A stretch of DNA of 51,951 nt from Sphingopyxis granuli NBRC 100800 (GTDB lineage: Bacteria > Pseudomonadota > Alphaproteobacteria > Sphingomonadales > Sphingomonadaceae). Shown one piece after another: positions 8,689 to 18,294 of the stretch. Location of the stretch: assembly GCF_001591045.1 (NCBI RefSeq), contig NZ_BCUA01000024.1, positions 1 through 51,951 on the forward strand. Direction: 5' to 3'. The first letter of the stretch is position 1. Every line of letters begins with the position of its first letter. The notes below the pieces were generated by a model. The model made no database searches. It was not told where the DNA came from and worked only from the letters and a program-made list of their open reading frames with translations. A program made the position numbers and the translations under genes.

Positions 8689-9447
8689 ATGAGCAGCCAT
8701 CACGATGATCGCGTCCGCGAACAGTTCGGCCCGACCGCCCGGTCCTATGTCACCAGCGCCGTGCATGCGACGGGGGACGATCTTGCGCGGATCGCCGCGC
8801 GCGCCGCGGCGTTGCGTCCGCGGCGCGCGCTCGACCTCGGTTGCGGCGGAGGCCATGTCGCCTATGCGATCGCGCCGCACGCGGGTGCCGTCACGGCGTG
8901 CGACCTGTCGTCCGACATGCTCGCGGCGGTCGAAGCCGAAGCCGCGCGGCGGCAGATCGGCAATATCGAGACGATCGTCGCCTCGGCCGAAGCCCTGCCC
9001 CTTCCCGACGGCGGCTTCGATTTCCTCGCCTGCCGCTTTTCGGCCCATCACTGGCGCGACGCCGAGGCGGGGCTGCGCGAAGCGCGGCGCGTGCTGGCGC
9101 GCGGGGCCCCGGCCCTGTTCATCGATATCGTGTCCCCCGGCGAAGCCGCGCGCGACACGCACCTTCAGTCGGTCGAGCTATTGCGCGATACATCGCATGT
9201 CCGCGATTATTCCCAGGCCGAATGGGCCGCGATGCTGACGCGCGCCGGCTTCTCGGTCGGCGCCGTCGTCACGGCACGGCTGCGAATGGATTTCGCCGAC
9301 TGGACCGCGCGCATGCGAACGCCGTCCGTCCAGGTCGAAGCGATCCGCGCGTTGCAGGCAGCGGCGAGCGATACGGTCGCGCGCCATTATGCGATCGAGG
9401 CCGACGGCTCCTTCACGATCGACATGGCGCTGTTCGAAGCCGCGTAG
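8689..9447 (+). CDS. Class I SAM-dependent methyltransferase (UbiE/Methyltransf_11 type)
   Basis: 252 residues. SAM-binding motif I is LDLGCGGGH (48-56), with an acidic residue at the end of beta-2 (CDLSSDML). Motif II/III regions are SAEALPLPDGGFDFLACRFS and EARRVLARGAPALFID. The fold and order match Methyltransf_11 proteins, which methylate quinones or small molecules; the substrate is not evident. The start at 8689 (MSSHHDD) gives the usual N-terminus, and the 28-codon upstream extension looks non-coding. Convergent with eno, with one base between stop codons. Confidence 0.85.
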   Translation: MSSHHDDRVREQFGPTARSYVTSAVHATGDDLARIAARAAALRPRRALDLGCGGGHVAYAIAPHAGAVTACDLSSDMLAAVEAEAARRQIGNIETIVASAEALPLPDGGFDFLACRFSAHHWRDAEAGLREARRVLARGAPALFIDIVSPGEAARDTHLQSVELLRDTSHVRDYSQAEWAAMLTRAGFSVGAVVTARLRMDFADWTARMRTPSVQVEAIRALQAAASDTVARHYAIEADGSFTIDMALFEAA

Positions 9448-9448
9448 C

Positions 9449-10867
<1,419 letters not shown>

Positions 10868-10939
10868 CTATATAGTGGGGACAGGATCATCGACGGCACG
10901 GCAGGCGTGGCGTTCGACACAGATGAAGAGGATGACGTG

Positions 10940-11482
10940 ATGGCCAAAGCCGCTACTCCCGCGACGAAAAAGGCTGCTCCCCGCGCCAAGGCACCGGCAA
11001 AGGCCGGTGCGACCAAGGCTGCCCCGGCTCGCAATCCCGCGACCGTGAAGGCGGCGAAGGACCATCCGATCCGCGATCAGCTTGCCGCGACGCGCGACAC
11101 GATCAAGACCGAAGCCGGCAAGAAGGCCGCCTCGCTGAAGGACGAAGCGACGACGCTCGCCAACCAGGCATCGACGAAGGCCCGCGACGCGGCAACCAAG
11201 GGCAAGGACAAGGCCGCCGAAGCCGTCGGCAGCCTCGCCAAGATGCTCGAGGACAGCGCCGGTACCGTCGACAGCAAGTTCGGCAAGCAATATGGCGACT
11301 ATGCCCGCTCGGCGGCCTCGACCGTCGCGGGCCTCGCCTCGACGCTCGACCAGAAGGACCTCGACGAACTCGCTGCTTCGACGCGCGATTTCGTCAAGAA
11401 GAGCCCGGCGGTTGCTGTCGGCGCCGCGGCGGTGATCGGTTTCGTTCTCGCCCGGATGCTGAAGGGCTCGAACAACGGCTGA
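10940..11482 (+). CDS. Ala/Lys-rich protein with histone-H1-like tail and C-terminal membrane anchor
   Basis: 180 residues. Residues 1-45 are a Lys/Ala/Pro tail (TKKAAPRAKAPAKAGATKAA) like the arms of histone H1 or AlgP. Residues 46-115 form Ala/Lys/Asp-rich amphipathic helix (KDEATTLANQASTKARDAAT). A hydrophobic stretch at about 155-172 (AVAVGAAAVIGFVLARML) ends the protein, as in YqjD/ElaB-type (DUF883) inner-membrane proteins. GAAGAGG precedes the ATG. It is the first gene of a four-gene run. I infer a membrane-anchored nucleic-acid- or ribosome-binding protein; this is not established. Confidence 0.75.
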   Translation: MAKAATPATKKAAPRAKAPAKAGATKAAPARNPATVKAAKDHPIRDQLAATRDTIKTEAGKKAASLKDEATTLANQASTKARDAATKGKDKAAEAVGSLAKMLEDSAGTVDSKFGKQYGDYARSAASTVAGLASTLDQKDLDELAASTRDFVKKSPAVAVGAAAVIGFVLARMLKGSNNG

Positions 11483-11488
11483 TCTGTC

Positions 11489-11941
11489 TTGCCGCCGCAC
11501 GATCCCGACACGCCGCCCGCCTCCGATAGGCGCGCCTTCGATGGCGTAAGCCACGGTTACGCGCCCAACGGTCCCGCCGCGCCGCCGCCACCGGTGCCGC
11601 TCGAGGACATCGTCCGCGATGTCGTCGACAATCTGTCGACGACCGCCAGAGCGGAACTGGCGCTGCTCGAAGCACGCGGCGCGCTCGCCGGACACGGGGT
11701 CAAATGGGCGTCGGCTTGGGGTTTCGTCGCCGCCTGCGCGCTGCTCGTGGCGATGCTGGCGGTGGCGTTCGGCGCGATCCTGGTCCTCGCCCCGCACGTC
11801 GGACCGCTGCTCGCGACGCTGATCGTCTTTGCGTCGCTGATCGCGCTTGCGGGCTTCGCCGGCTGGCGCGCGAAGGTCAGCGTCGGCGATGTCAGGACGG
11901 CGCTGCGCCGCGATCTGATGCACGAGGGAGACGACGACTGA
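11489..11941 (+). CDS. Phage-holin-superfamily III / YqjE-like membrane protein
   Basis: 150 residues if the TTG start is right. A Pro-rich head (about 1-38) leads to an amphipathic helix (40-70, LEDIVRDVVDNLSTTARAEL). Two membrane segments follow at about 75-98 and 104-126, then a basic tail. This is the layout of the holin-superfamily III proteins that include E. coli YqjE; these are not phage lysis proteins in this context. No clear ribosome site supports the TTG, and GTG at 11597 is an alternative start. The stop overlaps the next ATG by one base. Confidence 0.75.
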   Translation: MPPHDPDTPPASDRRAFDGVSHGYAPNGPAAPPPPVPLEDIVRDVVDNLSTTARAELALLEARGALAGHGVKWASAWGFVAACALLVAMLAVAFGAILVLAPHVGPLLATLIVFASLIALAGFAGWRAKVSVGDVRTALRRDLMHEGDDD

Positions 11942-12327
11942 TGCCCGCATCGCGCAACCGCCTGATCAACGCCGCGCGCCGGTCGATGATGCAGCGCGCG
12001 CAGCTGCGCCGCAAACTGGACGTGGCGCAGCAGGCCTTCAAACCGCAGGCGCTCGTCGATCGCGGCAAATATCGCCTGAGCGCTGCGGTCGACGACACCG
12101 CGCACGCGGTCCGCAAGCAGTTTCGCGACAACCGCCTGCCGATCACGCTGGCCGCCGTCGCCGGGCTCGCATGGATGTTTCGCGAACCGATCAGAACGTA
12201 CGCCCCCACGGTCGGGCGCAAGGCACGCGATCTCGCGAACGCGCTCGCCGAACGACTGCGCCCCGCCGACACGGCCGCGGACGAAAGTGCACAGACGATG
12301 GAGAATGACGATGAAGCCCTTCGGTGA
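11941..12327 (+). CDS. Small single-TM protein, YqjK/DUF3618-like
   Basis: 128 residues. A basic N-terminus (NRLINAARRSMMQRAQLRRK) is followed by helical sequence and one hydrophobic segment at about 66-81 (LPITLAAVAGLAWMF). The RxNxLPxxL-hydrophobic-W pattern is reminiscent of YqjK and DUF3618 proteins. Function unknown. The start overlaps the upstream stop (TGATG) and the 3' end overlaps the next gene by 17 bases, so translation is coupled. Confidence 0.7.
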   Translation: MPASRNRLINAARRSMMQRAQLRRKLDVAQQAFKPQALVDRGKYRLSAAVDDTAHAVRKQFRDNRLPITLAAVAGLAWMFREPIRTYAPTVGRKARDLANALAERLRPADTAADESAQTMENDDEALR

Positions 12328-12664
12328 GACCGCCCGCGACGCGCAGGCGAAAGCGAATGAACTTGCGGAGAAAACCGCCGAAAATGCCCGCGCAACCGCC
12401 GAGGCGGCTAAGGCGCGCATCCAGGAAGGCTATGGCCGCGCCCGCGCGGCGACGAGCGAGCTCGCGTCCAAAGGCCGCGAACAGGCTGACGCGGCACGCG
12501 AGGCCGCTGAGCAAGCCTATGAGAAGGGCAAGGCCCAGGCGAAGCGTGCGGGCGGCAAGCTCAAGACCGTGGCCGAGGAACAGCCGCTTGCCCTGCTCGC
12601 CGGCGCCGCGGCGGTGGGGGCTCTGCTCGGCTCGCTGCTGCCGAACCGCGGGGATTCCGAATAG
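12311..12664 (+). CDS. YqjD/ElaB-like (DUF883) membrane-anchored helical protein
   Basis: 117 residues. A long Ala-rich amphipathic helix of 11-residue repeats (about 5-88, AKANELAEKTAENARATAEA) is followed by a C-terminal hydrophobic anchor (about 92-108, LALLAGAAAVGALLGSLL). In E. coli the YqjD/ElaB/YgaM family binds ribosomes and tethers them to the inner membrane in stationary phase. GGAGA six bases before 12311 decides the start over the in-frame ATG at 12305. It is the last gene of the operon. Confidence 0.75.
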   Translation: MKPFGETARDAQAKANELAEKTAENARATAEAAKARIQEGYGRARAATSELASKGREQADAAREAAEQAYEKGKAQAKRAGGKLKTVAEEQPLALLAGAAAVGALLGSLLPNRGDSE

Positions 12665-12745
12665 GCCGTCATCCGCACTGAGCCGGCGCGCTGAGCCGGG
12701 AGCGCCGAAGCAGGTCCGCGGTGGCCTGCTGCGACCATGGTGGCC

Positions 12746-12760
12746 CCTTGCCGTAACGGC
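12746..12760 (+). promoter_or_regulatory. Shared 15-mer upstream of DUF4170 gene
   Basis: CCTTGCCGTAACGGC, identical to the pdhA leader element at 8120-8134. Here it lies 61-75 bases before the start codon. TTGCCG within it, a 16-base spacer and TTAGGG could form a weak promoter. Confidence 0.3.
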
Positions 12761-12820
12761 GCGGGGCTGTTAGGGGCGCGCCCTTCCCTCCCCAGCGCTG
12801 CACGCCAAGGAATATAGACA

Positions 12821-13039
12821 ATGAGCAAGCTGCACCTCGTCTTCGGTGGTCGCGTCAGCGATCCCCAGGGCCTCGATTTCGTCGACCTGAACAACCTCGA
12901 CATCGTCGGCCTGTTCCCCGACTACAAGGCCGCCGAAAAGGCATGGCGCGCCGCCGCGCAGCGCACCGTCGACGACGCCGAGATGAAATATGTCGTCGTC
13001 CACCTGCACAAACTGCTGCAGCCCGACGCCGACGCCTGA
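12821..13039 (+). CDS. DUF4170 domain-containing protein
   Basis: 72 residues. MSKLHLVFGGRVSD followed by FVDLNNLDIVGLFPDY, a KAWRAAAQRTVDDA helix and YVVVHLHKLLQPD matches DUF4170, a short alpha-beta family of alphaproteobacteria with unknown function. AAGGAA lies upstream of the ATG. It stands alone after the yqj-like operon. Confidence 0.85.
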   Translation: MSKLHLVFGGRVSDPQGLDFVDLNNLDIVGLFPDYKAAEKAWRAAAQRTVDDAEMKYVVVHLHKLLQPDADA

Positions 13040-13173
13040 TCCGTCGTTCCGCCGCAAGCCGCGATCACTCGTTTCCTTTCCCACATCCGCCGTCTGCTCG
13101 GTCCACGCTAATCGTTTGCGGATTCGGCGACGAAGTGGCAGATGACCGGCGCTGGATCGGCGGGAAACGGGAT

Positions 13174-14052
13174 ATGCACTGGGGCGACACCGTAAAATCG
13201 AAGATCGAAACGGTCGGCTCCCTCGTTCTGGGAATCGATCCGGCGCCAGATCATGCGCCCTTGTCGCTGTGCGACCGGTCCGATCTGTTCCTGGAACGAT
13301 ACGTCACGGCCCTTCTCGACGGCGCGGAAGGCAAGGTCGGCTTCGTCAAATTCCAGTCGGCTCATTTCGAGGCGTTCGGCAGCGGCGGGGTGGCCAGCCT
13401 CGCACGATGCGTCGCGATCGCGCGCGAACGTGGGATGGCGGTGATCCTCGATGCGAAGCGCGGGGATATCGGATCGACCGCCGATGCTTACGCGCGCGCC
13501 TATCTGGTGCCGGGCGGCTCGGACCTTGAAGTCGACTGCCTGACGGTCAACCCGTTCCTGGGGCCGGAAACGCTCGAGCCCTTCGTCAATTGCGCCCGCG
13601 ATTACGGCAAGGGGCTCTTCGTTCTCGTCAAGACCTCCAATCCCGGATCGGGTTGGCTTCAGGATCAAAGCGCGGACGGCGCTCCCGTGTCGGAGCGCGT
13701 AGCCGAAACCGTGGCCGAGTGGGCGGACGAAACCATCGGCGATCATGGGATAGGCGCGGTCGGCGCCGTCGTCGGCGCGACCTACCCGTCGCAGGGGCAA
13801 CGATTGCGAACCGTCATGCCGCGATCGGCTTTTCTCGCGCCGGGCCTGGGTTTTCAGGGCGGGGACCCGCGCGCGACTTCCACCCTCGCGACGCCGACCG
13901 GGCCCGTGCTCGCTTCCGCCTCGCGCGGCGTCGGAGCCGTCGAAGATCGCAAGATGCCGCTCGATGCCTATCGCGCCTTGATCCAGAGCCGCCTTGACGG
14001 GTTTCGCCAGGCTCTCAACTCAGCCGCGATACACGCTTCCTTGCCGGGATGA
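13174..14052 (+). CDS. pyrF: Orotidine 5'-phosphate decarboxylase (type 2)
   Basis: 292 residues. It decarboxylates OMP to UMP, the last step of pyrimidine synthesis. The catalytic D-x-K-x-x-D array is Asp93-Ala-Lys95-Arg-Gly-Asp98 (ILDAKRGDIG). LGIDPAP near the N-terminus and APGLGFQGGDP near the C-terminus place it in the longer type 2 subfamily rather than the compact 230-residue type 1. The ATG at 13174 is chosen because the upstream open frame is the shadow of the DUF4170 gene. The isolated location suggests acquisition or rearrangement, which I could not test. Confidence 0.92.
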   Translation: MHWGDTVKSKIETVGSLVLGIDPAPDHAPLSLCDRSDLFLERYVTALLDGAEGKVGFVKFQSAHFEAFGSGGVASLARCVAIARERGMAVILDAKRGDIGSTADAYARAYLVPGGSDLEVDCLTVNPFLGPETLEPFVNCARDYGKGLFVLVKTSNPGSGWLQDQSADGAPVSERVAETVAEWADETIGDHGIGAVGAVVGATYPSQGQRLRTVMPRSAFLAPGLGFQGGDPRATSTLATPTGPVLASASRGVGAVEDRKMPLDAYRALIQSRLDGFRQALNSAAIHASLPG

Positions 14053-14056
14053 TGCG

Positions 14057-14335
14057 TCAGCGGAAATTGTCGGCGTAGGCCTGGATCTTCAGACGGCGCG
14101 TCGGCGTCGGGATGATTTCGACTTCCAGACCCTCGCGCGCGGCATAGGCGAGCGCCTCGTCGCGGGTCGCAAAGCCCAGGCGAAGCTGACGCTGCGTGTC
14201 GCCGCTGCCCGCCCAGCCCATCAGCGGATCGGCCTTGCGCGGTTCGGCGGGGGCGAACTCCAGCATCCAGCGCTGCGTTCCGGCGCGGCCTGACTGCATC
14301 GCATTCTTGGGCTTCTGGAAAATCCGCGCTTTCAT
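14057..14335 (-). CDS. ETC complex I subunit (NDUFS4-like)
   Basis: 92 residues. MKARIFQKPKNAMQSG, WMLEFAPAEPRKADPLMGW, SGDTQRQLRLGFATRDEALAYA and TPTRRLKIQAYADNF are the conserved blocks of the 18-kDa/NDUFS4 accessory subunit of respiratory complex I. The family is shared by alphaproteobacteria and mitochondria. It presumably binds the peripheral arm of NADH:quinone oxidoreductase. It stands outside any nuo cluster. Downstream it is convergent with pyrF, with four bases between. Confidence 0.9.
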   Translation of the reverse strand: MKARIFQKPKNAMQSGRAGTQRWMLEFAPAEPRKADPLMGWAGSGDTQRQLRLGFATRDEALAYAAREGLEVEIIPTPTRRLKIQAYADNFR

Positions 14336-14406
14336 GGTTCGTCCTCAACTGGTGCTGGTGCCGATGCCGCCGCCTTAGCCATTTGCGGCGCGCCCGGAAA
14401 GAGGGC

Positions 14407-16881
14407 TTATCGCGCATCGCGCCGCGCCTGCGCCGCCTTGGTGAGCAAGGTCGGCCGCGCGCTTGCCGGGTCGTCGGGCCAGCTGTGTTTCGGATAGCGT
14501 CCGCGCATCTCGCGCGCCACCTCGTGCCAGCTTCCTTTCCAGAATGAAACGATGTCGCGCGTCGTCTGGATCGGGCGATGCGCCGGCGAGGTCAGCGCGA
14601 GGACGAGCGGCATCGGCGGATCGCCGACGGTCGGATGGCGCGCGAGGCCGAACATCTCCTGCACCCGCACGCTGACCGTCGGTCCGCCCTCGGCGCCATA
14701 GTCGATCGCGTGGCGGCTGCCCGCCGGCGTCGCATAGTCGGCGGGCGCCAGCTTTTCGAGCAACTGCCGTGCCGGCCAATCGAGCAGGCCCGCCAACGCG
14801 TCGGCCAGCCGCCGGTCGCCGATGTCGCGCAGCCCCCGGCAATTGCCGAGCAACGGTTCGAGCCAGATGTCGAGGCTGTCGGCAAGCGCGGCCGTCGACA
14901 GCGCGTCGAGGCCGGCGAAAGAGGCCCGCTGGCGCAGCGCCTGCGATGCCGGACCCCAGCCGATCAGCCCGAGCCCCTTATCGCGCACCGCGGCAAGCCG
15001 CACCGCACCGTCGTCCTCGGCCCCGGCCTCGCGCGCCGTCCGGCCGCTTGTCAGCACAACCGCGCCCAACCGCCGTTCGCGGCGGTGGTCGACGCGGTCG
15101 GTATCGGCGTCGTAGCGGCTCGCCGTCTGCTGAACGATGCGGTCGGCGAAGATCGCCTCGACCTCGGCCGCGTCGATTGCCGCCGCGGCGAGGATGCGCA
15201 CGCCCGCCGCATGCCCTTGCGCGTCGGCGATGGCGAGCCATTCGCTACCCGCGAGCGGATCGACAGGATCGATGCGATAGGCGCGCCCGCCGACGCCCAG
15301 ATATTCGCCGCGCTGGCCAGCGCGCCGGCGCGCGACGCGGTCAGGCCAAGCCGTCGCGATCCAGCCGCCGATCGAGCGCGTTTCGCTCGATCCGGATGGC
15401 TCCGCCAATCGTTCGCCCAGCGCGGCAAGGCGCCGGACCAGACGTATCGCGCCCTCGGCGCGGTCGCCCCTCATCGCCTTCCAGCGGCCGAGCCGCGCCT
15501 CGATATCGACGCCGCGACCGCCGAGCCCCGGCTCGGTAAGCAGCACCGCGAGCCGCGCCGCGAGACCGGCCTCGCCCGCCCCTGCCGCGTCGAGCAGCAT
15601 GTGCGCGAGAGGCACCGGCAACGGTACGGCCGCGAGCGCCTGACCATGCGGCGTGATGCGCCCGTCGTCGCCGAGCGCATCGATCGCCTGCAATCGCCCC
15701 TTTGCTTCGGCGACGGCGGCCGGCGACGGCGGATCGAGCCAGCCGAGCTGCCGCGGATCGACGATGCCCCAGCTCGCGCAATCGAGCACGACCGGCATCA
15801 GGTCGTTCTCGTGGATCTCGGGCGGGTCGAACGGCGGCATGCCCGCGGTCGCCGCCGCTTCCCACAACCGATAGGCAACCCCCGGCCCCTGACGCGCCGC
15901 GCGCCCCGCACGCTGGGTCGCCGATGCCTGGCTTGCCCGTTCGGTGACGAGCCGCGCGATCCCCGCCGCCTTGTCGAAACGCGGGCGGCGCGACAAGCCG
16001 GCGTCGATGACGATGCGCACGCCGTCGATGGTCAGGCTGGTCTCCGCGATGCTCGTCGCGAGGATCAGCTTGCGCGCGCCATCGGGGTCGCGCACAAGCG
16101 CCTTGCGCTGCTGCGCCGGGTCGACCTGCCCATGGAGGCGATGGACGACGAGAGGCAGGCCGGCCGCCTCGACCGCCGCCGCGGCGCGCTCGATGTCGGC
16201 AGCGCCGGGCAGGAAGGCGAGCATGTCGCCCTCCGGTTCGTCGGCCATCGCCTGCCGCACCGTCGCCAGCAGCGATGCTTCGAGCCGATCCTCGGCACGG
16301 CGGCCGACATGCCGCAGGTCGAGCGGCCAGCTTTTCCCCTCGCTCCGGATCACCGCCGCGTCGCCGAGCAGGGCGCTAAAGCGTGCGCCATCGAGCGTCG
16401 CCGACATGGCGACGAGACGCAGGTCGTCGCGCAGCCCCTGTTGCGCGTCGATGGCCAGCGCGAGCGCGAAATCGCCGTCGAGGCTGCGTTCGTGGACCTC
16501 GTCGAACAGCACCGCCGACACGCCCTGAAGCTCCGGGTCGGCGAGGATGCGATTGCGGAACAGGCCGGGGGTCATCACCAGCAGCCGCGTCGCGGGCGAC
16601 TGGCGGCTGTCGAGCCGCGTCGCATAGCCGACGAGCCCACCGACCGCGGCGCCCATTTCCTCGGCGATCCGTTCGGCCGCGGCGCGCGCCGCGAGCCGGC
16701 GCGGCGAAAGCAGCCATATCGCGCCCTTGCACCACGGTTGGTCGAGCAGGGCGGGCGCGACGCGCGTCGTCTTGCCCGCACCGGGCGGCGCGACGACGAC
16801 AGCATTGGGTTTCAGGGTCAGCGCCGCCAATATGTCGGGCAGCACCGCGTCGATCGGCAGGATCGTCGACCCGCGCGTCAT
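14407..16881 (-). CDS. hrpB: ATP-dependent helicase HrpB
   Basis: 824 residues, the family length. DEAH/RHA-type helicase with Walker A APPGAGKTT (31-39), motif II DEVH (127-130), motif III SAT (MSATLDG) and motif VI QRAGRAARQGPG. The C-terminal HrpB-specific region contains LWLEPLLGNCRG-like sequence (IWLEPLLGNCRGL) and PTVGDPPMPLVLALTSPAHRP. HrpB unwinds RNA or nucleoprotein substrates; its cellular role is poorly defined. The start is seven bases after the ispB stop, so the two are probably cotranscribed. Confidence 0.95.
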   Translation of the reverse strand: MTRGSTILPIDAVLPDILAALTLKPNAVVVAPPGAGKTTRVAPALLDQPWCKGAIWLLSPRRLAARAAAERIAEEMGAAVGGLVGYATRLDSRQSPATRLLVMTPGLFRNRILADPELQGVSAVLFDEVHERSLDGDFALALAIDAQQGLRDDLRLVAMSATLDGARFSALLGDAAVIRSEGKSWPLDLRHVGRRAEDRLEASLLATVRQAMADEPEGDMLAFLPGAADIERAAAAVEAAGLPLVVHRLHGQVDPAQQRKALVRDPDGARKLILATSIAETSLTIDGVRIVIDAGLSRRPRFDKAAGIARLVTERASQASATQRAGRAARQGPGVAYRLWEAAATAGMPPFDPPEIHENDLMPVVLDCASWGIVDPRQLGWLDPPSPAAVAEAKGRLQAIDALGDDGRITPHGQALAAVPLPVPLAHMLLDAAGAGEAGLAARLAVLLTEPGLGGRGVDIEARLGRWKAMRGDRAEGAIRLVRRLAALGERLAEPSGSSETRSIGGWIATAWPDRVARRRAGQRGEYLGVGGRAYRIDPVDPLAGSEWLAIADAQGHAAGVRILAAAAIDAAEVEAIFADRIVQQTASRYDADTDRVDHRRERRLGAVVLTSGRTAREAGAEDDGAVRLAAVRDKGLGLIGWGPASQALRQRASFAGLDALSTAALADSLDIWLEPLLGNCRGLRDIGDRRLADALAGLLDWPARQLLEKLAPADYATPAGSRHAIDYGAEGGPTVSVRVQEMFGLARHPTVGDPPMPLVLALTSPAHRPIQTTRDIVSFWKGSWHEVAREMRGRYPKHSWPDDPASARPTLLTKAAQARRDAR

Positions 16882-16888
16882 CCCCGGT

Positions 16889-17902
16889 TCAATAGGCGCG
16901 GGCGACCGCGAAGGCGACGGCTTCGGTCAGCGCCGCCTTGGCCCGGCTGGCACGGAAGCCGCCGATCGCATCGACCGCGCGCTGGCCGTAGTGACGCGCC
17001 CGCGCCAGCGTGTCGGCAATCGTGTCGTGCTTCAGCAGCAGCGCGGTCGCATGGGCGAGGTCGTCGTCCGAGGTCCGGTGGCCGACGATCGCCTGCTTCC
17101 AGAATTCGCGCTCCTCCGCCGTGCCGCGCGCATAGGCGAGGATGACGGGCAGCGTGACCTTGCCATCGCGGAAATCGTCGCCGACCCCCTTCCCCATCGT
17201 CGCCTCGTCGGAGACATAGTCGATCGCATCGTCGACAAGCTGGAAGGCGATGCCGAGATTGCGGCCATAGGCGTCGAGCGCCGCCTCGGTCGCCTCGTCG
17301 CGCTCGGCGACCACCGCCGCGATCTTGCACGCCGCGGCGAACAGTTCGGCGGTCTTGGCGTTGATGATCTCGAGATACTGGTCCTCGCTCGTCTCGATCC
17401 GGCGCTGCGCCGAAAGCTGGTTCACCTCGCCCTCGGCAATCACCGCGGACGCGCGGGAGAGGATCTTCAGCACCTTCAGCGAACCATCCTCGACCATCAC
17501 CTCGAAAGCTCGGCTGAACAGGAAATCGCCGACGAGGACCGACGCGCTGTTGCCCCAGATGATGTTCGCGGTCTTGCGGCCGCGGCGCAGGTCCGACCCG
17601 TCGACGACATCGTCGTGGAGCAGCGTCGCGGTGTGGATGAACTCGACCGCCGCGGCGAGCTTGCAATGGCGGTGGCCCGGATAATCGAGCAGCTTTCCGC
17701 ACGCCAGCGTCAGCATCGGCCGCATCCGCTTGCCGCCGCCCGCGATCAGATGACCCGCCAGCTCGGGGATCAAGGGCACCTGCGACTGCATGCGGTCGAG
17801 GATGACCGCATTCACCTCGTTCATATCGGCGGCGACGAGCGCCATCATCGGGTCGAGCGAGGGCGGCCGGTCGCCGTGGAGCTGGAGGATTTCGGCAGTC
17901 AT
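16889..17902 (-). CDS. ispB: Polyprenyl diphosphate synthase (ubiquinone side chain)
   Basis: 337 residues. Trans-prenyltransferase with GGGKRMRP (55-62), the first Asp-rich motif DDVVD (97-101) and the second DDAID (224-228). It elongates farnesyl or geranylgeranyl diphosphate with isopentenyl diphosphate. Small residues before the first motif fit a long-chain product, and the ubiquinone-10 typical of sphingomonads makes decaprenyl the likely product (inference). The start at 17902 (MTAEIL) is taken over a 30-codon extension that reaches into the divergent promoter region. Confidence 0.92.
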   Translation of the reverse strand: MTAEILQLHGDRPPSLDPMMALVAADMNEVNAVILDRMQSQVPLIPELAGHLIAGGGKRMRPMLTLACGKLLDYPGHRHCKLAAAVEFIHTATLLHDDVVDGSDLRRGRKTANIIWGNSASVLVGDFLFSRAFEVMVEDGSLKVLKILSRASAVIAEGEVNQLSAQRRIETSEDQYLEIINAKTAELFAAACKIAAVVAERDEATEAALDAYGRNLGIAFQLVDDAIDYVSDEATMGKGVGDDFRDGKVTLPVILAYARGTAEEREFWKQAIVGHRTSDDDLAHATALLLKHDTIADTLARARHYGQRAVDAIGGFRASRAKAALTEAVAFAVARAY

Positions 17903-18006
17903 GACGCGGCGAGCCTTGGCCGCGCCATCCCGATTTTGCAACGACTTTCGGCTTGCCAGCCGCCCCCCGCCGGTGCCAAGCGTGCCGGGCACGAGAGGAG
18001 CCGCGC

Positions 18007-18294
18007 ATGGACGACCAGTTGAGCCGTTACCGCCAGAGCATCGACAATATCGACGCGGCGCTGATCTATATGCTCGCCGAACGGTTCAAGGTGACGAAGG
18101 CGGTGGGCGAGTTGAAGGCACGGATCGACCTGCCGCCTGCCGATCCCGACCGCGAGGCGCGCCAGGTCGAGCGGCTGCGCGGCCTGGCCCGGGAGGCCGA
18201 CCTCGACCCCGAGTTCAGCGAGAAATTCCTCCGCTTCATCATCGACGAAGTGATCCGCCACCACGAACATTTCAAAAGGGAGGCCGGTGCATGA
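18007..18294 (+). CDS. Chorismate mutase (AroQ type)
   Basis: 95 residues. Three-helix AroQ fold: Arg7/Ile11-x2-Ile14-Asp15 in helix 1 (YRQSIDNIDAALIYMLAERF), then KVTKAVGELKA and DPDREARQVERL. The monofunctional enzyme rearranges chorismate to prephenate for Phe and Tyr synthesis. It is divergent from ispB with a 104-base promoter region. Its stop overlaps the GST start (ATGA). A second, different AroQ-like gene lies at 33671-33976. Confidence 0.88.
   Translation: MDDQLSRYRQSIDNIDAALIYMLAERFKVTKAVGELKARIDLPPADPDREARQVERLRGLAREADLDPEFSEKFLRFIIDEVIRHHEHFKREAGA

Noticed and set aside
11489..11941. Phage holin and possible prophage remnant
   Set aside because: The protein is holin-superfamily in name only. 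Neighbours are yqj-like stress genes, and there is no integrase, terminase or structural gene.
14578..17145. 855-codon open frame antisense to hrpB
   Set aside because: Shadow of hrpB; low-complexity Arg/Gly/Ala sequence without family motifs.
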